Shown one piece after another: positions 7,999 to 17,734 of a stretch of DNA of 32,071 bases. The translations under genes were made by a program, and so were the position numbers. Source of the stretch: an uncultured Collinsella sp. (GTDB taxonomy: Bacteria; Actinomycetota; Coriobacteriia; Coriobacteriales; Coriobacteriaceae). Under the pieces are notes generated by a model, which saw nothing but the letters and a program-made list of their open reading frames with translations, did no database searches and was not told where the DNA came from. Location: contig CAKUGT010000018.1 of assembly GCA_934654795.1 (NCBI GenBank), positions 1-32,071 on the forward strand, in the 5' to 3' direction. Numbering within the stretch: the first letter of the stretch is position 1; each line of letters begins with the position of its first letter.

Positions 7999-10095
7999 AT
8001 GGCAGACGCTAAGGATTTCCTGTTTGAGATCGGTACGGAGGAAATGCCCTCCGCGCCGCTGAACAATGCCGTCAAGCAGCTTGGCACCATGATCGCCAAG
8101 GGTCTCGACGAGGCCGGTCTGGCCCACGGCGAGGTCCGCGTGATCTCGAGCCCGCGTCGCCTGGCTGCGCTCGTTGCCGACGTCGCCACCGCGACCGATG
8201 AGGTTCACGAGGTCAAGCGTGGCCCTGCGGCTAACATCGCCTTCGACGCTGACGGAAACGCCACCAAGGCCGCCCAGGGCTTCGCCCGCAAGTGCGGTGT
8301 GGCTGCCGAGGATCTGGTCCGTCGCGAGGACACCGACGGCCGTGAGTACGTCTTTGCCGAGAAGAACATTCCTTCCGCTCCGGCTACTCCGATCCTGACG
8401 GCCCTGTGCGAGAAGACCATCGCCGGCCTGCGGTGGCCCAACTACCGTAGTCAGCGCTGGGGCCACGAGCACGCCACCTTCGTGCGCCCGGTCCGCTGGA
8501 TCTGCTGCCTTTTGGGCGAGGATGTTGTGCCCGTGTCGTTTGCCGACGTGACGAGCGGCGACACTACGCGCGGCCATCGCGTGCTTGGCCCCGGTGACCA
8601 CGTTGTCGCTAGCCCCGCCGCCTACGAGCAGGTGCTCGAGGACGCCGGCGTGCTTTCTGCCGAGCGCCGTCGCGAGGCGATTCTCGCCGGTATCGCCGAG
8701 GTCGAGGCTGCCCGTCCCGGCTGCCATGTCGATACGCCCAAGAAGGTCTTCGAGGAGGTCGTCAACCTCTGCGAGTGGCCGACGGTGCTCGTCGGTACCT
8801 TCGATGAGGAGTTCCTCAAGGTCCCGCACGAGATCATCTGCGAGTCCATGCTCACCAACCAGCGCTACTTCCCGATCTATGACGGCGAGGGCAAGCTGAC
8901 GCGTGAGTTCGTGGTCGTTTCCAATAGCAAGCCCGAGAACGCCGAGCGCGTGATCGACGGCAACGAGCGCGTCGTGCGTGCCCGTCTGGACGACGCTAAG
9001 TTCTTCTACGAGGAGGACCTGAAGATCTCCCTCGACGAGTTCCGTGAGCGTCTGTCCAAGGTCGCCTTCCAGGAGAAGCTCGGCAGCGTGCTCGCCAAGT
9101 CCGAGCGCATCGAGCAGCTCGCGCTCGCTATTGCCCGCGAGGCTCATCTGGGCGCCCATCTTGCCGCCGACGCTGCTCGCGCCGCGCACCTGTGCAAGGC
9201 GGACCTGGTGTCCAACGCCGTCGTCGAGTTCACGAGCCAGCAGGGCGTGATGGGCGGTTACTACGCCACCGCGATGGGGGAGAACGACGAGGTCGCTCAT
9301 GCTATTCGCGATCACTATCGTCCCCGCTTTGCCGGTGACGAGCTGCCCGAGGGCACCGCTGGTTGCATCGTGGCCTGCGCCGACAAGCTCGATACCATCG
9401 CCGGTATCTTTGCCATCGGCGAGCCCCCGACCGGCTCCTCCGACCCCTACGCGCTGCGTCGTGCCGCTATCGGCATTATTGACATCCTGCGCGACCGTCT
9501 GCCGATCGACCCCACGTCGCTCATCGACTTTGCCCTCGAGCTCTACAGTGAGCAGGGCATTGAGTTCGACGCCGTCGAGGTCGCCCAGCAGGTTCGTGAC
9601 TTTTTCCATGGCCGCCTGGTGAGCATGGCCCGCGATGAGAAGATTCCGGCCGATACCGTTGCCGCCGTCTCCGCGGTGCATATTATCGCCCCGTCCGTCT
9701 TCTTCGCCCGCTGCGCCGCCCTCGACGAGGCCCGCAAGAACGACGCTGAGACGTTCGACAACCTGGCGACCGCCTATGCCCGTGCCGCGCACATCTCCAA
9801 GCCCGAGTTGGGTGCGGAGTATGACCGCAGCCTGATGGGCGAGGTCGAGCTCGCGCTCGCCGACGCCTCCGAGGCTGCTCAGACCGCTGTCGATGCCGCC
9901 CTTGCTGCCGAGGACTACCCGGCCGCATTTGCCGCCCTCGCCGCCCTGCGTGCGCCCATCGACCGTTTCTTCGATGAGGTCATGGTCATGGACAAGGACG
10001 AGCAGCTTCGCGATAATCGCCTTAAGCTGCTCAACCGCTTCGAGGCCGTTTTCTCCGGCATCGCCAACATCGGTGAGCTTGCCCGCAAAAAGTAA
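7999..10095 (+). CDS. glyS: Glycyl-tRNA synthetase beta subunit
   Basis: Large partner of GlyQ that recognises tRNA-Gly. The 698-residue protein begins DFLFEIGTEEMPS, typical of GlyS, and contains HEHATFVRPVRWI near residue 157, LTNQRYFPIYD near 287, an HD-like helical region in the middle (ADLVSNAVVEFTSQQGVMGGYYA) and a C-terminal DALR-like anticodon-binding region from about 590, with FFDEVMVMDKDEQLRDNRL. The ATG lies 3 bases after the glyQ stop, so the subunits are made together. A very long antisense frame across this gene is a composition shadow. Confidence 0.97.
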   Translation: MADAKDFLFEIGTEEMPSAPLNNAVKQLGTMIAKGLDEAGLAHGEVRVISSPRRLAALVADVATATDEVHEVKRGPAANIAFDADGNATKAAQGFARKCGVAAEDLVRREDTDGREYVFAEKNIPSAPATPILTALCEKTIAGLRWPNYRSQRWGHEHATFVRPVRWICCLLGEDVVPVSFADVTSGDTTRGHRVLGPGDHVVASPAAYEQVLEDAGVLSAERRREAILAGIAEVEAARPGCHVDTPKKVFEEVVNLCEWPTVLVGTFDEEFLKVPHEIICESMLTNQRYFPIYDGEGKLTREFVVVSNSKPENAERVIDGNERVVRARLDDAKFFYEEDLKISLDEFRERLSKVAFQEKLGSVLAKSERIEQLALAIAREAHLGAHLAADAARAAHLCKADLVSNAVVEFTSQQGVMGGYYATAMGENDEVAHAIRDHYRPRFAGDELPEGTAGCIVACADKLDTIAGIFAIGEPPTGSSDPYALRRAAIGIIDILRDRLPIDPTSLIDFALELYSEQGIEFDAVEVAQQVRDFFHGRLVSMARDEKIPADTVAAVSAVHIIAPSVFFARCAALDEARKNDAETFDNLATAYARAAHISKPELGAEYDRSLMGEVELALADASEAAQTAVDAALAAEDYPAAFAALAALRAPIDRFFDEVMVMDKDEQLRDNRLKLLNRFEAVFSGIANIGELARKK

Positions 10096-10129
10096 GCCAG
10101 CCTGCGCATAAGCGCAAAAGGAGCCCCGC

Positions 10130-11005
10130 ATGGATTGCCCGGTCACCGCTCGTCCCACCGTCATCGTTATCTCCGACTCGCTCGGTGATACCGCTTGTGA
10201 GGTGGTGCTTGCGGCGTCCGGGCAATTTGATGTAGGGGCTTTTCGCGTTTTGCGCCTGCCTAAGGTGACCTCTGTGGAGCAGGTCAAGTCATTTGTGGGG
10301 CCGCGCGTCGATGCGGACCATCGCGATATTGCCGTGTTCCACACCATCGTCGATCCGGCGCTTCGCGCCCGCGTGCTCGATTATTTGGGCATGCTGCACA
10401 TTCGCTCGGTCGACCTGATCGGTCCGACGCTCGCCGTATTGTCGTCGCTCATCGGTGTGCCGCCCAAAGGCGTTGCGGGCGTGATCCACAAGACCGACGA
10501 TCGGTATTTCCATCGTATCGAGGCCATGGAGTATTTCGTTGAGCACGATGACGGTCGTGGTTGTGACGATCTGTCGGGTGCCGATATCGTGCTGCTGGGC
10601 GTGTCGCGCACGTCCAAGACGCCGCTGTCGATGTATTTAGCCTATCAGGGCTACAAGGTCGCCAATGTCCCACTGGCGCATGGCATGAAGCCGCCGAAGT
10701 CGATTTACGAGGTCGACCCGATGCGCCTGTTTGGCTTAATTTCGACCGTCGATGTGATTTCCGAAATTCGCGATAGCCGCTTGGGCGATGACTACGCCCG
10801 TGCCGTTGCCGGCTCCTATGCCGAGCCCGAGAGCGTGCGTAGTGAGCTTGCGGAAGCCCGCGCGCTCATGAAACGCCTGGGCTGCTTTGTAGTGCGTACC
10901 GACGGCAAAGCCATCGAGGAAAGCGCTGCCGAGATCATTGCTCACCTCGATGAGATTCACGAGGCAAGAGCCCGCCGTGCCGCCCGCCGCGCTCAACAGC
11001 AGTAG
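10130..11005 (+). CDS. Pyruvate, phosphate dikinase regulatory protein (PPSR/DUF299 family)
   Basis: Bifunctional kinase and phosphorylase of the DUF299 family. Members control pyruvate phosphate dikinase or PEP synthase by ADP-dependent phosphorylation and phosphate-dependent dephosphorylation of a threonine next to the catalytic histidine. The 291-residue protein has the family N-terminus VIVISDSLGDTACEVV (11-26) and the P-loop GVSRTSKTPLSMYLAYQGYKVAN, with GVSRTSKT at 157-164. ATG 10130 has AAGGAG about 8 bases upstream. ppdK, with the target Thr476, lies 346 bases downstream on the same strand, which makes PPDK rather than PEP synthase the likely substrate. The downstream gap and palindrome suggest the two genes are transcribed separately. 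Confidence 0.93.
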   Translation: MDCPVTARPTVIVISDSLGDTACEVVLAASGQFDVGAFRVLRLPKVTSVEQVKSFVGPRVDADHRDIAVFHTIVDPALRARVLDYLGMLHIRSVDLIGPTLAVLSSLIGVPPKGVAGVIHKTDDRYFHRIEAMEYFVEHDDGRGCDDLSGADIVLLGVSRTSKTPLSMYLAYQGYKVANVPLAHGMKPPKSIYEVDPMRLFGLISTVDVISEIRDSRLGDDYARAVAGSYAEPESVRSELAEARALMKRLGCFVVRTDGKAIEESAAEIIAHLDEIHEARARRAARRAQQQ

Positions 11006-11015
11006 TCCTTTCTGT

Positions 11016-11093
11016 GATGATTTTTCTGGGACGGGGATTTAAAAATCATTGAGTACCTAATGATTTTTAAATCCCCGTCCCAGAAAAATCATC
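11016..11093. repeat. Perfect 35-bp inverted repeat with 8-base loop
   Basis: The left arm 11016-11050 is the exact reverse complement of 11059-11093, without a mismatch; the loop is GAGTACCT. The arms contain CTGGGACGGGGATTT and an AT-rich inner end. No T-run follows on either strand, so it is not a textbook intrinsic terminator, although as RNA it would fold into a very stable stem. It resembles a palindromic intergenic repeat or miniature element; copy number elsewhere cannot be seen from here. Confidence 0.9.
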
Positions 11094-11099
11094 GGAGTG

Positions 11100-11132
11100 G
11101 CTAAATTGCCTGAATTGGTAAAGCGATTTAGC
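11100..11132. repeat. 10-bp hairpin-forming inverted repeat
   Basis: GCTAAATTGC (11100-11109) pairs with GCGATTTAGC (11123-11132) with one T-G wobble and a 13-base loop. No T-run follows. It lies 6 bases after the 35-bp palindrome; its role is unknown. Confidence 0.6.
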
Positions 11133-11180
11133 AAAAACATCGCATCCTACCTGCATTTTCCTTGTAGTGTTATCTTCATA

Positions 11181-11229
11181 AGGTAACCACCTTTACCTAC
11201 CGTTTACCGCCGGTTTTAGCACGTTTACC
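11181..11229 (+). promoter_or_regulatory. Phased TTTACC repeats upstream of ppdK
   Basis: TTTACC occurs at 11192-11197, 11203-11208 and 11224-11229, offsets of 11 and 21 bases, or about one and two helical turns. AGGTAA (11181-11186) forms an inverted pair with TTACCT (11193-11198). An inverted copy, GGTAAA, also occurs near 11118-11123. The layout fits cooperative binding of a regulator on one DNA face upstream of a promoter. The factor is unknown. Confidence 0.4.
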
Positions 11230-11263
11230 AAACCGCGCACCCTCTGCTCAAGCCTGTCCAAAA

Positions 11264-11301
11264 CCCGCCGTATAGTTCCCTCACGGCCTGCATCCGGCGG
11301 G
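11264..11301 (+). promoter_or_regulatory. Possible ppdK -10 box within an inverted repeat
   Basis: TATAGT (11271-11276) matches the -10 consensus at 5 of 6 positions and is bracketed by CCCGCCG (11264-11270) and CGGCGGG (11295-11301). No good -35 is present, consistent with either activator dependence or misidentification. Confidence 0.3.
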
Positions 11302-11351
11302 TCGATTCGTTACCACGGTCGTGTGTGCGAACACATAGAAGGGGAAGTATC

Positions 11352-14102
<2,751 letters not shown>

Positions 14103-14140
14103 CCCCCTGCGCATCGACGCCTAGCGTAGTCCCCCTTCAT

Positions 14141-14170
14141 ACCGCCCGTCTCTTTCGTGAGGCGGGCGGT
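14141..14170 (+). terminator. Hairpin after ppdK, probable terminator
   Basis: ACCGCCCG (14141-14148) pairs with CGGGCGGT (14163-14170), extended by three further pairs including one wobble, for an 11-bp stem. The bases right after the stem are not a clean T-run; T-rich sequence starts about 14 bases later, so termination may be imperfect. Confidence 0.55.
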
Positions 14171-14215
14171 TATCATGTGCGGGTTTTGTCTTTTTGTCTG
14201 CGTAAAAAATTGTTC

Positions 14216-14243
14216 TTGCAGCAGAAACCCGCGCGTGTATACT
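14216..14243 (+). promoter_or_regulatory. Putative rplS promoter
   Basis: TTGCAG (14216-14221), a 16-base spacer and TATACT (14238-14243, 5 of 6 matches). It predicts a start near 14250 and a leader of about 63 bases, consistent with rplS being an independent unit. Confidence 0.5.
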
Positions 14244-14264
14244 CGAATACGTTTGTTCAACTAC

Positions 14265-14288
14265 GTGCCGGCCAGGGTGGTACGGCAC
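14265..14288 (+). promoter_or_regulatory. Leader hairpin upstream of rplS
   Basis: GTGCCG (14265-14270) pairs with CGGCAC (14283-14288) across a 12-base loop, between the predicted transcript start and the AAGGA ribosome site (14301-14305). Ribosomal-protein leaders, including L19 leaders in other Gram-positive bacteria, act by autoregulation. Whether this is one cannot be told from a single hairpin. Confidence 0.3.
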
Positions 14289-14312
14289 CTCTAGAAGAGT
14301 AAGGAATTGCAC

Positions 14313-14654
14313 ATGGATTACATCCGCGCAATCGAGCGTCAGCAGATCCGCGAGGACATTCCTCAGGTTCGCGTCGCCGACAACGTCAAGGTTCACTACC
14401 GCATTAAGGAAGGCGACCGCGAGCGCATCCAGGTCTTCCAGGGCGACGTCATCCGCATGGCCGGCGCCGGTGCCCGCGAGACCTTCACCGTCCGCAAGAT
14501 TTCCTTCGGTGTCGGTGTTGAGCGTACCTTCCCGCTTCACAGCCCCAAGATCGCCAAGCTCGAGGTCGTTCGTCATGGTCGCGTCCGTCGCGCCAAGCTG
14601 TACTACCTCCGCGACAAGGTGGGCAAGGCTGCTCGCATCCCCGAGAAGCGCTAA
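14313..14654 (+). CDS. rplS: 50S ribosomal protein L19
   Basis: Large-subunit protein at the interface with the 30S subunit. The 113 residues show the L19 signature throughout: [56 protein letters not shown] and [16 protein letters not shown] 14313 has AAGGA 7 bases upstream; a TTG at 14307 would add two residues. Unlike the usual arrangement directly after trmD, rplS here has its own promoter and is closed by a strong terminator at 14689-14717, so it is probably monocistronic. Confidence 0.97.
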   Translation: MDYIRAIERQQIREDIPQVRVADNVKVHYRIKEGDRERIQVFQGDVIRMAGAGARETFTVRKISFGVGVERTFPLHSPKIAKLEVVRHGRVRRAKLYYLRDKVGKAARIPEKR

Positions 14655-14669
14655 GAAGATCGCAGCGTC

Positions 14670-14717
14670 TGTCCACTCGTTTGGACACAAGGGTCACCTT
14701 CGGGTGGCCCTTCTTTT
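14670..14717 (+). terminator. Tandem hairpins and terminator after rplS
   Basis: The main terminator is AAGGGTCACC (14689-14698), tetraloop TTCG, GGTGGCCCTT (14703-14712) with one wobble pair, followed by CTTTTT. A smaller hairpin, TGTCCA/TGGACA (14670-14687), stands just before it. Confidence 0.9.
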
Positions 14718-14747
14718 TATCTGATTTGCATGCAAGGAGGGCCTGGT

Positions 14748-15536
14748 ATGGCCAATATGACGAGCTCGGTTTCGGCATCGCAGGTTGCCGGTGAGTTGGC
14801 GAGCGCTACGTTTGAGGAGATTCCCGCCCTCGTAGAGCATTATCGCGAGGACCCGCGCCAGCAGGTGATCAAGGCTTGTGAGCGCGCCCTCAAACGCCAT
14901 GCCAAAGAGCTTGCCGAGCGCGAGCGCGTCAATGACATGTACGAGCTTATGCATGAGCTTGGCGGCGATGGGGTGGTCGTTGGTGTCGACGAGGTGGGTC
15001 GCGGATCGGTGGCCGGCCCTTTGACGGTATGCGCCGTCTGTCTTCCTATGGAGCCGCGCGTCTGGGGTATCAACGATTCAAAAAAGCTCACGCCCGCGCG
15101 CCGCGAGTTGCTCTCAGTGAAGATTGCCGAGGTAGCGACGGCGATCGGTTTTTGCCATATCGCGCCGAAGGATATCGATGAGATGGGCATGGCCCGTGCT
15201 ATCCGTGCCGCCGTTGCGGGCGCCGTGGCTGATACGGGACTTGAACCCGACTGCGTCCTCATGGATGGCAACCCCTTGGGCGCCGTTCCTAACGAGCGCG
15301 ATGTGGTGAAGGGCGATGCCAAAATCGCCTGCATCGCCGCGGCGTCCATCATGGCCAAGGTCACGCGTGACGAGATGATGGTCGAGTACGACGCCGAGTA
15401 TCCCGAGTACCATCTGGCCGAGTCGAAGGGCTACGCGAGCCCCGAGCACATCGAGGCCATTCGCAAACATGGACTTTGTCCACTGCACCGCGTGAGCTTT
15501 TGCGGAAACTTTCTGCAGACTGAGCGCCTTTTCTAG
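14748..15536 (+). CDS. rnhB: Ribonuclease HII
   Basis: Cuts RNA in RNA-DNA hybrids and starts removal of ribonucleotides misincorporated in DNA. The type 2 RNase H core begins at GVDEVGRGSVAGPL, with catalytic D81 and E82. Further active-site aspartates are expected in VLMDGNPLG and in the KGDAKIACIAAASIMAKVTRD segment, both conserved. About 70 residues precede the core, including LVEHYREDPRQQVIKACERA, and resemble the N-terminal substrate-binding domain of Bacillus-type RNase HII. Total length is 262. ATG 14748 is set by GGAGG at 14736-14740, 7 bases away. The in-frame ATG at 14730 lies before that site and is rejected. A strong terminator follows. Confidence 0.96.
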   Translation: MANMTSSVSASQVAGELASATFEEIPALVEHYREDPRQQVIKACERALKRHAKELAERERVNDMYELMHELGGDGVVVGVDEVGRGSVAGPLTVCAVCLPMEPRVWGINDSKKLTPARRELLSVKIAEVATAIGFCHIAPKDIDEMGMARAIRAAVAGAVADTGLEPDCVLMDGNPLGAVPNERDVVKGDAKIACIAAASIMAKVTRDEMMVEYDAEYPEYHLAESKGYASPEHIEAIRKHGLCPLHRVSFCGNFLQTERLF

Positions 15537-15585
15537 GTTAATTGTGGAGACAGGGACCTCTGGGGTTTTATAAACCTGCTGGTAG

Positions 15586-15627
15586 CGGGCCGTATGCAAC
15601 ACCATTGCTGCGTACGGCCCGTTTTTT
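15586..15627 (+). terminator. Rho-independent terminator after rnhB
   Basis: A 13-bp stem (15586-15598 with 15609-15621, one wobble pair) with a 10-base loop is followed by TTTTTT. It isolates rnhB from the yraN operon. Confidence 0.93.
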
Positions 15628-15725
15628 GACGGCATTTGGTCAGCTTTTGGTTTGCTTCCGGTACTTACCCGCATGAAAGGCGCCCTCATCATCGGGGCAA
15701 TGCAGCGTGCGGGAAAGGAGACCCC

Positions 15726-16211
15726 ATGAGTGTCGCAAGCAAAAAGAGCAAGACGCAGCAGCTCAAGGAGCGTTGGGAAAACGGCGAGCTCGACTGCGGG
15801 GCGATGACGCCCGAGTTTATCAAGGGGCTCAGTCCCCGCGAGCTGGGCATGCTGGGTGAGCTGATCACCATCGACTACTTTAACGAGCGCGGCTACACCT
15901 TGCTGGAGCAGGGTTATCGTTGCACTGAGGGCGAGGCCGATCTGGTGCTGCTCGATGAACTCGACGATGTCGTGGTGATGGCCGAGGTCAAGACCAGACG
16001 CGTTGCATTGGATTGCAGCACGCGGGTCTTTCCCGAGGAAGCCGTGGACGCTCAAAAGCAACGCCGCTACCGCCGCATCGCAAGTTGCTACCTCATGGAG
16101 CATTATCCGCTCAAGGCGATTCGCTTCGATGCCGTGGGTGTCACCATTCGTGGCGGGCATATCGCCGAGATCGAGCATCAGTACAACGCGTTCGATTGGC
16201 AGGTGTCGTGA
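15726..16211 (+). CDS. yraN: YraN family protein (UPF0102, nuclease-like fold)
   Basis: Member of the UPF0102 family, which has a restriction-endonuclease-like fold; its cellular role is not established. The core runs from about residue 41 to 150: GMLGELITIDYFNERGYTLLEQGYR, then EGEADLVLLDE and VVMAEVKTRR, giving the E...D...ExK arrangement (E45, D72, E87, K89). The following VFPEEAVDAQKQRRYRRIASCYL helix is typical. About 40 charged residues precede the core, longer than most family members, which usually start near the conserved GE. ATG 15726 has AAAGGAG 5 bases upstream. The gap before it (15628-15725) has no clear promoter, though one is expected. Its stop overlaps the comM ATG by one base. 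Confidence 0.9.
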   Translation: MSVASKKSKTQQLKERWENGELDCGAMTPEFIKGLSPRELGMLGELITIDYFNERGYTLLEQGYRCTEGEADLVLLDELDDVVVMAEVKTRRVALDCSTRVFPEEAVDAQKQRRYRRIASCYLMEHYPLKAIRFDAVGVTIRGGHIAEIEHQYNAFDWQVS

Positions 16212-17734
16212 TGGCGTTCGAGACGTTTGCCGTTCACGCGGCCTGCATCCGCGGCGTCGAGGCGATTCACGTCACGGTCGAGGTCTCGCTTGCCGGCGGC
16301 GTTCCGGGCATTCAGATGCTCGGCATTCCGAGTATGGAGGTGATGGAGTCACGCGGTCGTATTCGCTGTGCGATGCGCTCCGCCGGGTTCGAGATCCCGC
16401 GCTCGGGCATTACGGTCAATCTGGCGCCCGGCGATATTCGCAAGACCGGTAGCGGCTTTGATCTGCCCATCGCCATCGCGGTTTTGGCGGCCGATGGCCA
16501 GATTCCCCGCGACAACCTCGATCGTTGTCTTATTGCTGGTGAGCTTGGCTTGGACGGTACGGTGCTTCCTGTCAAGGGCGAGGTGGCGTTTCAGCTGCTG
16601 GCTCGCGACATGGGGCTGTCCTTTATCGCCGGCAGGTCCGATCAGCATGTGCCGCTTGCGGGCGTGGATTGCGGCTTTATCGATCATTTGTCTCAGCTTG
16701 CTCATGGTATGGGCGATGCCGCGCGGCGCTACTTGGATTCTGAGGGCGTCGAGGCGACCTTTGAGCCCGAGCTCGACTATGCCGACGTACTGGGGCAGGA
16801 AGTCGCTAAACGCGGCATGGCGCTGGCGGCAGCGGGTGAGCTCGGTTTGCTTATGATCGGGTCCCCGGGATCGGGCAAGACGATGCTCGCCCGTCGTATG
16901 ACCGGCATCCTGCCCGAGCTTTCCGTTGAGGACCAGCAGGAGGCGCTGTGCATCCATTCGGTCTTGGGTGAGAACATCGATGGCTTATTGGCAGGTCATC
17001 GGCCCTTCCGCAGTCCCCACCACAGTATTTCGACCGCAGGCCTTATCGGCGGCGGACGCCCGGTGCACCCGGGTGAGATCAGCCTTGCTCATGGCGGCGT
17101 GCTCTTTTTGGACGAGCTTGCCGAGTTTCCCACGGGTGTGCTGCAGACGCTGCGTCAGCCTATCGAACGCGGCTATGTGAGGATCGTACGCGTCGACGGG
17201 GCCTTTACCTTCCCGTCGCGCTTTCAGCTGCTGGCTGCGAGCAATCCCTGCCCCTGCGGCTTTTTGGGCGATCGTGAGGTGCCGTGTCGCTGCTCGGCGG
17301 CGATGGTCGAGCGTTATCGGTCTAAACTGCGCGGTCCTTTGGCCGATCGTATCGACATGATGATCGATGTGACCCGTCCCGACCCCCAGGTGATTATCGA
17401 GGGAGCGGAGGGTATGTCGTCGGCCGAGTTACGTGACTACGTTGTGCGCGGTCGTGCCTTTCGCGCCTGGCGCGAGTCCCGTATGGACGATGCGGATGCC
17501 GAGGCCGAGGATGACGAGACGCGGTCCATTGACGGCGTCGTATCGACCTTTGAGCTCGATGATGCGGCGGAGAAGTGTGTGCTCGGCCTGTCGAAGCGCA
17601 CGCATCTCACGGGCCGCGGCATCGTGCGCCTGGTTCGCATTGCGCGTACAATCGCCGACGTCGCCGAGAGCGAGCAGGTGACGCAGGACCACGTGCTCGA
17701 GGCGGCGATGTACCAGGGAAGGAGGGACCAATGA
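16211..17734 (+). CDS. comM: ComM/YifB family Mg-chelatase-like AAA+ ATPase
   Basis: AAA+ helicase; ComM in naturally competent bacteria drives branch migration during recombination of incoming DNA. The 507-residue protein has an N-terminal Lon-protease-like domain (about 15-175, GIQMLGIPSMEVMESRGRIRCA and GSGFDLPIAIAVLAADGQI), Walker A GSPGSGKT (217-224), the FRSPHHSIS motif (266-274) and Walker B GGVLFLDELAEF (295-306). A cysteine cluster, NPCPCGFLGD...VPCRCS, and a C-terminal helical domain follow. The start is ATG 16211, overlapping the yraN stop (TGATG). The open frame continues upstream, but that sequence shadows yraN. It is directly followed by dprA, a pairing that links it to DNA uptake and recombination. 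Confidence 0.94.
   Translation: MAFETFAVHAACIRGVEAIHVTVEVSLAGGVPGIQMLGIPSMEVMESRGRIRCAMRSAGFEIPRSGITVNLAPGDIRKTGSGFDLPIAIAVLAADGQIPRDNLDRCLIAGELGLDGTVLPVKGEVAFQLLARDMGLSFIAGRSDQHVPLAGVDCGFIDHLSQLAHGMGDAARRYLDSEGVEATFEPELDYADVLGQEVAKRGMALAAAGELGLLMIGSPGSGKTMLARRMTGILPELSVEDQQEALCIHSVLGENIDGLLAGHRPFRSPHHSISTAGLIGGGRPVHPGEISLAHGGVLFLDELAEFPTGVLQTLRQPIERGYVRIVRVDGAFTFPSRFQLLAASNPCPCGFLGDREVPCRCSAAMVERYRSKLRGPLADRIDMMIDVTRPDPQVIIEGAEGMSSAELRDYVVRGRAFRAWRESRMDDADAEAEDDETRSIDGVVSTFELDDAAEKCVLGLSKRTHLTGRGIVRLVRIARTIADVAESEQVTQDHVLEAAMYQGRRDQ

Larger units (their letters stand above)
11006..11351. other. 346-base non-coding region between the PPDK regulator and ppdK
   Basis: No protein-coding frame is convincing here. 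From left to right it holds a perfect 35-bp palindrome (11016-11093), a 10-bp hairpin (11100-11132), TTTACC repeats (11192-11229), a TATAGT box (11271-11276) flanked by the inverted repeat CCCGCCG/CGGCGGG (11264-11270 and 11295-11301), and a short GCGA-loop hairpin (11322-11335) just before the ppdK ribosome site. It is the richest regulatory stretch in the window. Confidence 0.7.

Noticed and set aside
7216..10347. A 1043-codon open frame on the minus strand across glyQ, glyS and the PPDK regulator
   Set aside because: The plus-strand genes are unmistakable. Their strong GNC/AAG codon bias removes stop codons from the opposite strand, and the antisense translation shows no recognisable domain, only low-complexity Gly/Leu/Val/Asp.
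16013..16210. An upstream extension of comM into yraN
   Set aside because: The extension lacks similarity to ComM, which begins at MAFETFAVHAACIRG, and lies wholly inside the yraN coding sequence in another frame.
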